Of a stretch of 63,172 bases of DNA, positions 36,455 to 45,295 are shown one piece after another; position 1 is the first letter of the stretch, and every line of letters begins with the position of its first letter. The translations under genes and the position numbers were made by a program. This stretch comes from Planctomycetaceae bacterium (lineage in GTDB: Bacteria; Planctomycetota; Planctomycetia; Planctomycetales; Planctomycetaceae). The notes under the pieces are model-generated. The model had not been told where the DNA came from. It saw nothing but the letters and a program-made list of their open reading frames with translations, and ran no database searches. The stretch covers positions 1 through 63,172 of the forward strand of contig JAWKUA010000030.1 of NCBI GenBank assembly GCA_041398785.1. Direction: 5' to 3'.

Positions 36455-39229
36455 TTACCGAAGAGTCACAAAGTCGTTGTGGTTGATCAAAACATGGACA
36501 AAGCTGGTCCGAGCGGCGTCCGCAGAACCGTCCGGCAGGCTTCGCCAGGATTTCAGAGCGTCCAGACTGGCTGACATTTCCTGGTCATCGGGATTGATGC
36601 CGACGAGAACTCGAAACGCATTTTTCACGAACGCTGCATCGTCCGGGGACGTCGCGGACAATCGGGCCGCGATGTTCTGCGCGGCGTCAAGAGCCAGCCG
36701 GCTGTTCGTCAGAGCCAGTGCCTGCTGCGGAACAATGCTCTGTTCTCGCCGGTAGCAATCCTTCACGAGCGCTTCGTCGAATGTTGTGAGAAACAGATTG
36801 CGGTCGTTATTGGAATGGAAGAAATACAAGCCGCGGCGGGTGGAGGTGTCCTGCGCGGAGTTTTCCACCGGAGGTCCGCCGATTGTGGGGTCCAGCGTTC
36901 CCGCCAGTGAAAGCAGCGAATCGCGCACAACCTGAGACTCCAGCCGAACGGGCGTGCGTCGCCACCAGTAGCGGTTCTCCGGGTCGATGGAAAGGTTGTG
37001 TTTCGCGCCGGCGGTCGATGAACTCATTCGGTATGCGGCCGAACTGACGATGATCCGGTGAAGATGCTTCATGTCCCAGTCGTGGTCCATGAATTCGGCA
37101 GCCAGCCAGTCCAGCAGTTTCCGGTGAGTCGGCGCCGCTGACTTTCGTCCGAAATCAAAGACGGCCGGCACAAGCGGCTCACCCATGTGTCGCATCCAGA
37201 TGTGGTTAACGGCCACGCGCGCGGTCAGCGGATTTCTGCGGTCGGTGATCCAGCGCGCCAGCGCCGATCGTCGTCCGGTGCTTTGCGGCAGAAACGACGG
37301 TGCCGGATCGTCGGCACCGGAATTCAGGAACCGCGTCGCCGTCCATTTCGCGCCCACGAATTCCTGAAGTGCGTCTGTTGGCACTGGATCAGCCGCTGCT
37401 GCCTGACGGGCTGCTTCCAGCGTTGCGCGAGCGGTCTCCGCGGCGGTCACGGCAGCAGGCTTCTTGTCCTCGGCGGCCTGCTTAGCATTTCGTTCTGCGA
37501 CCGCCAGACCGTGTTGAGCCTGCGCCACCGCGAACTCTCGCGCGGCGCGGACGGCTTCGTTGTGCGTCGCCTGTTGCACATCCGGAGACGCTTCGTTCCA
37601 GACAGCGCGCCACGCGGCGGCTCGGCACTGGACTTCCTTCAGTTTCGCCTGCGACAGGACCAAAGCCGCTTCTGCGACTCGACGGTCCATGCTGTCGGCG
37701 GCCGCCCCGGTGGTCGCGCCGGATGTTTCTGCGCCGGAGGTCGCTGCGGGCGCGATCGCGTCCAGGGCCTGTTCGGCGGCGACGACTTCCTGCTGAGCAG
37801 CGGCGATCAGGTTATCGATGACCCACGGCTGTCGCTGCGGCTGCCACGCTTCCACCGGCAAGTCCACGGGGGCGATGTCGAGTTCACGAAAGGCCAGCAG
37901 CTCCGGAACGCCGGGAGGAATACCAACCGATGTATCCGAGTTCTTTTCGTCGCCGCGAATGTAGCGATGCGTCGGAACATCGGGCCACGCATCAAAGACG
38001 CGGGGCAGTCCGTCCCGCTGCAAATCGGGTTCTCCCGGCACAACATCCAGACGGACGTGATACGGTTCGAAGAACGCTCGCATCCGGTAGTAATCGAGCT
38101 GTTCGAAGGGATCGTACTTGTGGTCGTGGCACCGAGTGCAGTTCATCGTCAGACCCAGAAAGCCCTTGCTGACGTGTTCCACCGTTTCGTCCATCCACTG
38201 AACGCGGTTGAACAGAAAGTAGTTCCTGGCGAGGAACCCGGTGGCACGCAGCTTGTCGGGATCGTCCGGATACAGTTCATCGGCTGCCAGCATCAGCCGC
38301 AGCATTTCGTCGTAAGGAACGTCGCTGTTCAGCGACTCAATGATCCAGTCTCGCCAGTGCCAGATGTGTTTCTGACTGTTACGAAGCTGTTCACCCAGTC
38401 CCCACCAGTCGCTGTAGCGCCAGACATCCATCCAGTGTCGTGCCCAGCGTTCGCCGTGTCGCGGATCGTTCAGCAGCCGGTCGACAGCGGCTTGGTACCA
38501 CTCAGCCGAACGGTCGTTTTCGAACTGCGCGATCGGTTCGGCCGTCGGAGGAATGCCAATCAGGTCCAGGTGCAGCCTGCGCAGAAGAACAATGCGTTCC
38601 GCTTCGGGCTGAGGATGCAGGCCGTGCTGCTGCTGGCTGGCCGCAAGAAATGCATCCACGGGATTCATCGCCCAGTCCGGTGACACCTGCGGGACGTCGG
38701 GACGAACGACCGTCTGAAACGCCCAGTGTTCGGTCGGATCCGCTTCCGGCACTTCGTCCGCCGGACCGAATGCTCCGGCTGCAATCCACGCTTCCACAAA
38801 GCGGATCTGTTCGCGCGAAAGGGGCTCGCCTTCGTGTTCCGGCGGCATGCGTTCGGCCGGTTCTGCGGACGAGATCCGGTCCAGCAGTAAACTTTGAGCG
38901 GCCTCGCCGGGAACAACCGCTGGCCCGGAATCACCGCCGCTGGTGATCAGATCGGCGGAATCCAGCCGCAGCCCGGCTTCCTGTCTGAGTGCTCCGTGAC
39001 AGGCAAAGCACCGCTGTCGCAGCACAGGTTTGACGTGCTCTTGATAAATGGAAACGGCCTGCGACGCTGCCTGACGTCCGTCCGCGGAGGCCGTGCTGTC
39101 GTTGTTGCCTTGAGCGCAGGCGGCACTGGCGGTCATGACCAGCGCAAGTCCGCAGGACAATAGCCGCCGGCCCGGTCGAGAACGCTGCATCATTCGCCCG
39201 ATTTCGAAGAAGCCCGGTGATTTCGACAT
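36455..39229 (-). CDS. PSCyt1/DUF1549/DUF1553 cytochrome-containing secreted protein
   Basis: A protein of 924 aa: signal peptide (RRLLSCGLALVMTASAACAQG), a planctomycete cytochrome c domain at 65-170 with haem motif CFACHG and ERMPPEHEGEPL, DUF1549 (about 175-400; GERWARHWMDVWRYSDWWG and CTRCHDHKYDPFEQ), an Ala-rich helical insert (480-640) and DUF1553 at about 660-900 (RLALARWITDRRNPLTARVA-type region, ending LINHNDFVTLR). ATG 39229 is used; ATG 39193 or 39190, closer to the signal peptide, are alternatives. It is the first gene of the pair with DUF1501. The cytochrome suggests electron transfer coupled to the partner's unknown activity. Confidence 0.95.
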   Translation of the reverse strand: MSKSPGFFEIGRMMQRSRPGRRLLSCGLALVMTASAACAQGNNDSTASADGRQAASQAVSIYQEHVKPVLRQRCFACHGALRQEAGLRLDSADLITSGGDSGPAVVPGEAAQSLLLDRISSAEPAERMPPEHEGEPLSREQIRFVEAWIAAGAFGPADEVPEADPTEHWAFQTVVRPDVPQVSPDWAMNPVDAFLAASQQQHGLHPQPEAERIVLLRRLHLDLIGIPPTAEPIAQFENDRSAEWYQAAVDRLLNDPRHGERWARHWMDVWRYSDWWGLGEQLRNSQKHIWHWRDWIIESLNSDVPYDEMLRLMLAADELYPDDPDKLRATGFLARNYFLFNRVQWMDETVEHVSKGFLGLTMNCTRCHDHKYDPFEQLDYYRMRAFFEPYHVRLDVVPGEPDLQRDGLPRVFDAWPDVPTHRYIRGDEKNSDTSVGIPPGVPELLAFRELDIAPVDLPVEAWQPQRQPWVIDNLIAAAQQEVVAAEQALDAIAPAATSGAETSGATTGAAADSMDRRVAEAALVLSQAKLKEVQCRAAAWRAVWNEASPDVQQATHNEAVRAAREFAVAQAQHGLAVAERNAKQAAEDKKPAAVTAAETARATLEAARQAAAADPVPTDALQEFVGAKWTATRFLNSGADDPAPSFLPQSTGRRSALARWITDRRNPLTARVAVNHIWMRHMGEPLVPAVFDFGRKSAAPTHRKLLDWLAAEFMDHDWDMKHLHRIIVSSAAYRMSSSTAGAKHNLSIDPENRYWWRRTPVRLESQVVRDSLLSLAGTLDPTIGGPPVENSAQDTSTRRGLYFFHSNNDRNLFLTTFDEALVKDCYRREQSIVPQQALALTNSRLALDAAQNIAARLSATSPDDAAFVKNAFRVLVGINPDDQEMSASLDALKSWRSLPDGSADAARTSFVHVLINHNDFVTLR

Positions 39230-39342
39230 GACACTCAGTTTACCGAACGAGCGTCAATGCGAAACAACAAAGCTGCTTCCGGGTCACCGGACGCCTGCCT
39301 CATTGCGCGGATACGACAGGGGTGCCGACCGGCCGTGAACGA

Positions 39343-40329
39343 CTATCCGCTGCGCGACGCCAGCAGTTTGTGAGCCACGATGCCGGCGTACCGGAATCCC
39401 ATGCGAAGTTTGCTGCAGGGAGTTTCCGGCGGGTCGTAGCCCAGCTCGGCCAGCATGCGTCCGCCGTACCGCTGAAAGATGGCGACGTCGACCGGCTTCA
39501 TTTCCTGCTTCCATGCGAATGCCCGCGCGGTCGTTGGCGGCACGTTGGAATTCTGGTGCTGCCACTTGCGATCGTCTGGAATCTCTGACTTCTGTCGGCG
39601 GTGGTATTCCAGCATCTCTCGCGAGAAGTCCTCGCCCAGAAACAGGCAGACTTCTGACAGAATCGCTTCCGGGTCGCTGAGAAGATCTTCGAATCGGACT
39701 TCCATGTACCTGTCCGGTCCGAGTATCTGACCCATTCTGCGGCAGACCCAGACGTAATCGTTCCACCACGTGGCGGCTGCAATCAGATCATTTGGCCCCC
39801 ACGGCAGCCTGAGCACGGAATTCGCGACGTCGCGACCGTCGCGCACAATGTGGATGAACTTTGCCGTGGGAAACAATCGGCTGATTCCGGGAATGCCGTC
39901 GATGTATTCGGACTTGTCACCCCAGCGCGGCTTGCCCTTCGCATCGGCATACTGTTCGTAAAGCGCGGCCACGATTCCGGACAGCGTCGGGTTGTGTTCG
40001 GATCGTTCCAGCAGGTCGTCGGCGTCCCAGACATGATCCCACTTGCGGACCATGGGTTCGTTCAGAATCTCTTCCAGCAGGCGACGGCGATTGGCCTTTT
40101 CCGTCAGTGCTCCGAACCGGCTGCTTTCCGCGATGTAACGAGGAATGAAGTGCCCTTCGTACGGGATGGCCAGCCGCGGATGACTATTCAGCATCAGCCG
40201 CAGCAGTGTTGTGCCTGACCGTCCGACGCCGACGACAAAAAAGGGATGCGGAGTCGGATTCTGACAGTCGTCCGCCGATGCGGATGCTGGAATTCGGTCG
40301 GTTGCTGTGGAGCTTAAGGCGATCATCAT
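39343..40329 (-). CDS. sulfotransferase family protein
   Basis: A protein of about 328 aa. It has the 5'-phosphosulfate loop (VGVGRSGTTLLRLML) and the 3'-phosphate site (FIHIVRDGRDVANSVL) of PAPS-dependent sulfotransferases, with RWGDKSEYIDGIPG between and a family-typical VRFEDLLSDPEAIL. It would transfer sulfate from PAPS to a glycan, lipid or other acceptor; planctomycetes encode many such enzymes. ATG 40329 (GGAACG upstream) or the next codon is the likely start; the 12 residues above it look spurious. Confidence 0.9.
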   Translation of the reverse strand: MMIALSSTATDRIPASASADDCQNPTPHPFFVVGVGRSGTTLLRLMLNSHPRLAIPYEGHFIPRYIAESSRFGALTEKANRRRLLEEILNEPMVRKWDHVWDADDLLERSEHNPTLSGIVAALYEQYADAKGKPRWGDKSEYIDGIPGISRLFPTAKFIHIVRDGRDVANSVLRLPWGPNDLIAAATWWNDYVWVCRRMGQILGPDRYMEVRFEDLLSDPEAILSEVCLFLGEDFSREMLEYHRRQKSEIPDDRKWQHQNSNVPPTTARAFAWKQEMKPVDVAIFQRYGGRMLAELGYDPPETPCSKLRMGFRYAGIVAHKLLASRSG

Positions 40330-40703
40330 TCGTTCCGGTAGCGTCGCAGGAGTCTGTCGGCCCACTGCCCGGAAGTATGTGTCGCCTGCCGCAAAGCCTG
40401 GGGAATTCCCGAGGAACTTTCAGGTGCGACAGCCAGATTCTTTTTAGCGGGGTCAATGTGTGACGCCGTGACGACGCCCGGCGACCCGCCGTGCAGCCTG
40501 GTCGCCACCGGAACTACAGTCTGATCCAACCGCTGCAATCCGTGCGGTCGTCACAGCACGCGTCAGCGTCGCATTCGCGGGAATGGAACGGACGCCGCGA
40601 CCGGAGAAGCTCCGCCTGCAGCCGGCCTCGTGTCGGTCTTTGCCGGGGGGAAAACCGAGGACGAACGCCGGCCGCACGACGGATCTGCACGTTCCAGTCG
40701 GAT
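40330..40703. other. intergenic region
   Basis: About 370 nt between two minus-strand genes. No credible gene, repeat or terminator was recognised. Confidence 0.5.
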
Positions 40704-41099
40704 TCAGAAGGTGCCGGTGAAAATTGTCTTTCCGCCCACGGCAACGCTGACGGACGAGCCGGCTGCGATGACAGGCACCGCCTGGCCGTTGCGCGTGTCC
40801 CGGTTCAGATCGAAGCCACCCAGTCGGATGCGACGGCTACCCACCAGCCGTCCGTCGACGAAGATCGAAGCCGTCTGACCGTCCAGCCCGGTCAGGTCTT
40901 CCGCTTCGACGCTGAATTTTGATCGCGTGCCGCGGCTTTCGTAAGTTGCCTTTGCGGACGCCAGCCGGGGCGCGTCGGCAGTGCGAGTCAACTGGACGGA
41001 AAGCTTGATACCAGCTGCGCCTGCCGTTGCCGGGTTCGGCGAAACCAAAGTCATACAAGCCAATGCACAAACGATTCCTGCGATCTTGAAACTGGTCAC
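40704..41099 (-). CDS. small secreted beta-sandwich protein
   Basis: A protein of 131 aa starting at GTG 41099, chosen because GAGGAG lies 7 nt upstream and the next residues form a signal peptide (FKIAGIVCALACMTLVSPNP). The frame is open for 176 more codons upstream but reads as shadow sequence. The mature protein is all-beta: RLASAKATYESRGTRSKFSVE, ASIFVDGRLVG and GQAVPVIAAGSSVSV, a pattern seen in small exported planctomycete proteins. Function unknown. It is divergent from the sigma factor gene at 41441. Confidence 0.75.
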   Translation of the reverse strand: MTSFKIAGIVCALACMTLVSPNPATAGAAGIKLSVQLTRTADAPRLASAKATYESRGTRSKFSVEAEDLTGLDGQTASIFVDGRLVGSRRIRLGGFDLNRDTRNGQAVPVIAAGSSVSVAVGGKTIFTGTF

Positions 41100-41440
41100 C
41101 GAGATACTCCTCACGTCTGAATTTGACAAGACAGTTGCGGCGAAACTCTTCGCCGGCGACCGGTAGAGCCGAATCAGCCCTCGGTGTCCGCCAGAAATTT
41201 TTCGGTTTGTTCCGTCGACGTGAACAGACTCGGATGTCTCGTGTGGTGAGGAATTTTCTGACATTTCCCGTGGCGGCTGGAGCGACTGAAATTCGCTGCT
41301 CACGGTTGAGACGGTTCGATCGGTGCCGGATGATGTCATGTGCTCATTCCCGGTGGCACCGCGACAGCGGAAGAGAGGCGGCATGCCGCGCGTCTGTCCC
41401 GCGAGAATCAATTGCTTCCGGCAGATGGGATGTCCCGCGA
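41100..41440. promoter_or_regulatory. divergent control region
   Basis: About 340 nt between the divergent secreted-protein gene and sigma factor gene. It must contain both promoters; no clear -35/-10 pair is seen. Confidence 0.4.
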
Positions 41441-42082
41441 ATGAGTTCTGTCCTTGCTGGCATGATGAAAGAGGCTGACCAGTTGAGTGATTCAACGTCC
41501 CACGAACCGTCCGATCAGTCGTTGCTGCGACGGTTTCAGTCCGGTGAACAGGACGCGGCCACCCGGCTGTATGTTCGTTACGCGAAGCGGCTTCAGGGAC
41601 TTGCGAAAGCTCAGACGGGGCAGGCACTGGGAGCCCGTGTCGACGCGGAAGATATCGTGCAGTCGGTCTTCCGGACGTTTTTTCGCCGCGCGAAGGAAGG
41701 TCACTATCAGGTTCCGGACGACGACGAATTGTGGAAACTGCTGCTGGTGATCAGTCTGTACAAGATTCGCGACGCCGCCGTCTATCATCGAGCCGCCAAG
41801 CGGGACCTGAGTCGCACCGAACGGCTGAATCCGGCACACGCCGACGCGGGGAATTCGGCCGCCGAAGAACAGTTTGAAGAAGCGACACTGCGGCTGGTTA
41901 TCGAAGATCTGACCGCGGCCATGACTGCCAGTCAGCGGCAAATCATTCAGCTTCGGCTGGACGGGACTCCCGTCGCGGAAATTGCGGACGCCACGAAACG
42001 CTCCAAGCGGTCCGTGGAACGCACGCTGCAGGCGTTCCGGGAACTGCTGAAGAAAGAACTTGATGAGGAGCCAGGCCGTTGA
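41441..42082 (+). CDS. ECF-type RNA polymerase sigma factor (kinase-linked)
   Basis: A protein of about 213 aa. Region 2 is seen at residues 30-110 (LYVRYAKRLQGLAKAQTG, DAEDIVQSVFRTFFRR) and region 4 near the C-terminus (MTASQRQIIQLRLDGTPVAE then KRSKRSVERTLQAFRELL). Starts at 41441, 41462 and 41465 are all possible; none has a strong ribosome binding site, and a TTG at 41483 after AAAGAGG is also possible. Its TGA overlaps the TTG start of the kinase gene (TTGA), giving strict coupling. It is the second sigma-kinase pair in the window. Confidence 0.9.
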   Translation: MSSVLAGMMKEADQLSDSTSHEPSDQSLLRRFQSGEQDAATRLYVRYAKRLQGLAKAQTGQALGARVDAEDIVQSVFRTFFRRAKEGHYQVPDDDELWKLLLVISLYKIRDAAVYHRAAKRDLSRTERLNPAHADAGNSAAEEQFEEATLRLVIEDLTAAMTASQRQIIQLRLDGTPVAEIADATKRSKRSVERTLQAFRELLKKELDEEPGR

Positions 42083-45042
42083 ATTCTCCGGACCTACGTG
42101 TCGTCAGCGACATCGAAACGACGGTTGAAGCATTCGAAGACGCGCTCCACGAAGGCGACCGGCCGCGGCTGGAAGATTTCCTTCCCGCCAGGGATGACCC
42201 GGCCTATCCGGCGGTTCTGGAGGAGCTGATTCGCGTCGATCTGGAGTTCCGCTTTGCGAACCAGGAACCGGCGTCTCTGGACGATTACCGTGACGCGTTT
42301 CCGGAAGCGTTCGCGTCACCGCAGCAAATCGCACCGATTGCTTTCGAGGAATACCGACTTCGGCTGCATTCCGCGAACCCCGCAGCACCGGAGGAATACG
42401 CACAAAAGTACGGAATCGATGTCGCTGACTGGCCGGCTTCGGTGGCCCGGACGTCCCGCAAATCGATTCGCGGCGGTTCGCACGGACCGGCCGGAATGCC
42501 GAAGTGTGCCGTGGAAATGACCGCCGGGCAGGACGTGCTGAATTTCCGTCTGGTTGGCGAACTTGGTCGCGGAGCGTTTGCTCGCGTGTTTCTGGCGGAA
42601 CAGCGTGCTTTGTCCGATCGGCTGGTCGTGCTGAAAGTGTCCGCGGCGCGGCTTCGGGAAGCGGAGAGACTGGCACAACTGCAGCATACGAACATCGTGC
42701 CCGTCTATTCCGTCGACTATCTGGACGACGCGTCCGTGATCTGCATGCCGTATTTCGGCGCGACGACGCTGCGTCACCTGATTGAGGCGCTGTCGTCCGA
42801 CGCCGCTCGCAAAGCGGACGGCCACGAATTTCTGAGCACCGTGAACGCGCTGGATGACAGCACTCTGGCGGGTTTTGACCTGAAGCGCCGTCTGCCGACC
42901 GTCACCGCCGGCAGCGCGGAGACCGACCGCGGCACAGCTCGCACCGATCCGGCCAGTGAGTCTCCGCTGAACGCGATGGATTTCGAACGCTCCGTCGCAT
43001 GGATCGCGCGGCAGCTTTCGGAAGGACTTGCCCACGCACACGCACGGGGAATTCTTCATCGGGACCTGAAGCCGGCCAATGTGCTGCTGACGGAACACGG
43101 CCAGCCGATGATCCTGGACTTCAACCTTTCGGTCGATTCGGGCCCGGACCGCCGCGAGGACGGCATGGTGGGCGGAACGCTGCCCTACATGAGTCCGGAG
43201 CAGATCGCGGCGCTCGATTCCTTCCGCGAAATCGATGGCCGCAGTGATGTGTTTTCGCTGGGAGTTGTCCTGTTTCAACTTTGCACCGGTCGACTGCCGT
43301 TTTCTACTACCGGTGTCAGCAGCCGCGAAATGATCGAACAGCGATGGACGACGCAGCCGCACGTGCGTGAACACGTCCGCAGCATTTCCGCCGACATGGA
43401 ATCGATCATCCTGAAATGCATGCAGCCGGATCCCGACAAACGCTACGCCACGGCCGCCGATCTGACCGAAGATCTGGACCGGCACCTGGCCTGGCTGCCC
43501 CTGAAACATGCCCGCAACCGGTCACTTCGGCAGCGCATCAGCAAATGGCGAACGCGGCACCCGCGACTCACGTCAGCAAGCTCCGCCGCGGGTGTGGCGG
43601 GCGTGGGGATCGCAGGCATTCTGCTGGCGTGGTCGCTGCGGGAACAGACGTTTCTGAAGACCGAATCCCGATTAAAGTACAACGAATTCATGGACAGCCT
43701 TCCCGGCATTCGAGCGGACGCGATGGCGGCTGCGCTGGGAGAAGCGTCTGACGCCGATGCCGCGCCCGCCATCGAAGCGGCGCTGCAGCAATTCCAGCCT
43801 GACAGCGCGAATTCCGACTGGTCGAAAGAGAACGCGGTGCAGTCTCTGGAACCGGCCGAACAGGTTCGGCTGAAGCGGGCCGTGGCGGAACTAAAGCTGT
43901 TGCGCACTGCGATTCTGGAACCGGAATCTCTGGCCGCCCGATTAGCGGACGACAGCACCGAAACGGCAGTGAGCAAAGAAATTGCTGACGGAGAACTTTC
44001 GGAGTCACAGTGGACTCAGTATCTGGACGCGGTCGCGGCACTGATGAATCGGCAGCCGCGACGTTCGCTGCAGATCGTGGCGCCGCTGACTCCGGATCGA
44101 CCGGACAACTTCGGCCTGATGCTGCTGCAGTCGCTGTCACAGCGGGCGGCGGGAGAATACGACCAGGCCGACCGGTATCTGTCGGTCTGCATCGCCCTGC
44201 GGCCCGAGACTCCGCAGTTGTACTACCAACGCGGCGTCTGTCGCATGCTGCTGCAGAAATATTCCGACGCGATCCACGACTTTGACCGGTTTCTGAAACT
44301 GCGGCCGGAATCGTCATCGGCGTTTTTCAGCCGGGGAGTCTGCTTCCGCAAGATTCAAAAGCACGAAGAGTCGCTTGCCGATCTTGACCGTGCCGTGGAA
44401 CTCGGCTTTCCGGAAACTCGCATCTATCTGCTTCGCGCTGAGGTCCATGAGTCGCTGGGTCATGCCGACCTGGCGAAGGCTGATCGTGAGACGGCCATGA
44501 GTACCGCACCGACCGATCCCCGCAGCTGCGCGGCACGGGCGATCTACCGGCTGAAGGACGACCCGTCCGCGGCGCTCGCCGATCTGGAGCTTGCTCTGCA
44601 GATTGATCCCCGATCGCATGACGCATTTCGCAACAAGGCGATGGTGCTGTCGGAATACCTGCACGAACCGCGGCAGGCGATCGACGTGCTGACCGAAGCG
44701 ATGACCGCGTTTCCCGACGACGCGTATCTCTGGTCCGGCCGCGGTGTCCTGTACGCTCGGAACAACAATCGCGACGAAGCTGTCGCGGACGCTGTCGACG
44801 CGATGAAGAAATCAACGGAACCGATGGTCGAATACCAGGTCGCCTGCATCTACGCCCTGACGTCCACTCAGGAACCGGCCGATCAGGCCTTATGCCTTCG
44901 TCATCTGGCCAACAGCTTTCGCGCAGACCCGGCTCTCGGCCGACTGGCGGCAACCGATACCGACCTGAAGGCCATTCAGGAGTTGCCACAGTTCCGCAAC
45001 TTGTTGACGGCAACGCAGATCCTGGCCGCGCCGAATCGCTGA
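42079..45042 (+). CDS. Ser/Thr protein kinase-like protein with DFN motif, TM segment and TPR repeats
   Basis: A protein of 987 aa starting at TTG 42079, with GAGGAG about 10 nt upstream. N-terminal region 1-110 parallels that of the kinase at 1-2073 (ETTVEAFEDALHEGDRPRLE, EELIRVDLEFR). Kinase domain: glycine loop ELGRGAFARVF from 159, Lys in LVVLKVSA, HRDLKPAN at 327-334, then LDFNLSV where the metal-binding DFG is DFN (Asn349), and YMSPEQ replacing YMAPE. An insert separates the two lobes. A TM helix lies at about 500-522, and TPR repeats fill 640-960 (PQLYYQRGVCRMLLQKYSDA). Asp347 is retained, so activity is possible. Confidence 0.93.
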   Translation: MNSPDLRVVSDIETTVEAFEDALHEGDRPRLEDFLPARDDPAYPAVLEELIRVDLEFRFANQEPASLDDYRDAFPEAFASPQQIAPIAFEEYRLRLHSANPAAPEEYAQKYGIDVADWPASVARTSRKSIRGGSHGPAGMPKCAVEMTAGQDVLNFRLVGELGRGAFARVFLAEQRALSDRLVVLKVSAARLREAERLAQLQHTNIVPVYSVDYLDDASVICMPYFGATTLRHLIEALSSDAARKADGHEFLSTVNALDDSTLAGFDLKRRLPTVTAGSAETDRGTARTDPASESPLNAMDFERSVAWIARQLSEGLAHAHARGILHRDLKPANVLLTEHGQPMILDFNLSVDSGPDRREDGMVGGTLPYMSPEQIAALDSFREIDGRSDVFSLGVVLFQLCTGRLPFSTTGVSSREMIEQRWTTQPHVREHVRSISADMESIILKCMQPDPDKRYATAADLTEDLDRHLAWLPLKHARNRSLRQRISKWRTRHPRLTSASSAAGVAGVGIAGILLAWSLREQTFLKTESRLKYNEFMDSLPGIRADAMAAALGEASDADAAPAIEAALQQFQPDSANSDWSKENAVQSLEPAEQVRLKRAVAELKLLRTAILEPESLAARLADDSTETAVSKEIADGELSESQWTQYLDAVAALMNRQPRRSLQIVAPLTPDRPDNFGLMLLQSLSQRAAGEYDQADRYLSVCIALRPETPQLYYQRGVCRMLLQKYSDAIHDFDRFLKLRPESSSAFFSRGVCFRKIQKHEESLADLDRAVELGFPETRIYLLRAEVHESLGHADLAKADRETAMSTAPTDPRSCAARAIYRLKDDPSAALADLELALQIDPRSHDAFRNKAMVLSEYLHEPRQAIDVLTEAMTAFPDDAYLWSGRGVLYARNNNRDEAVADAVDAMKKSTEPMVEYQVACIYALTSTQEPADQALCLRHLANSFRADPALGRLAATDTDLKAIQELPQFRNLLTATQILAAPNR

Positions 45043-45295
45043 ACCGGAGCCTGGCCGTTTACCGCAAGCCGTTTCGTTTCCCCGTGACCGCCACGCCATG
45101 CCGCTCAACGGCGATTGCTGTCCGACACCTTCTGCCGACAAGCGCCAGTTCCACAACCGCCCGGCGATGGGTGGCAGATAGGCACCGCCGGCCGCGTCCC
45201 GGAAGTGCCTGTCGACGGGCCGTGGCCGATGACGTCGAAGCTCAAACGCCGGAGACTCGGAAGACGATCGTGCAGCAGTAGCTTCGGCACGGTTC

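Noticed and set aside
37187..38683. 498-codon plus-strand open frame
   Set aside because: Antisense to the DUF1553 gene; a GC-rich codon bias artefact.
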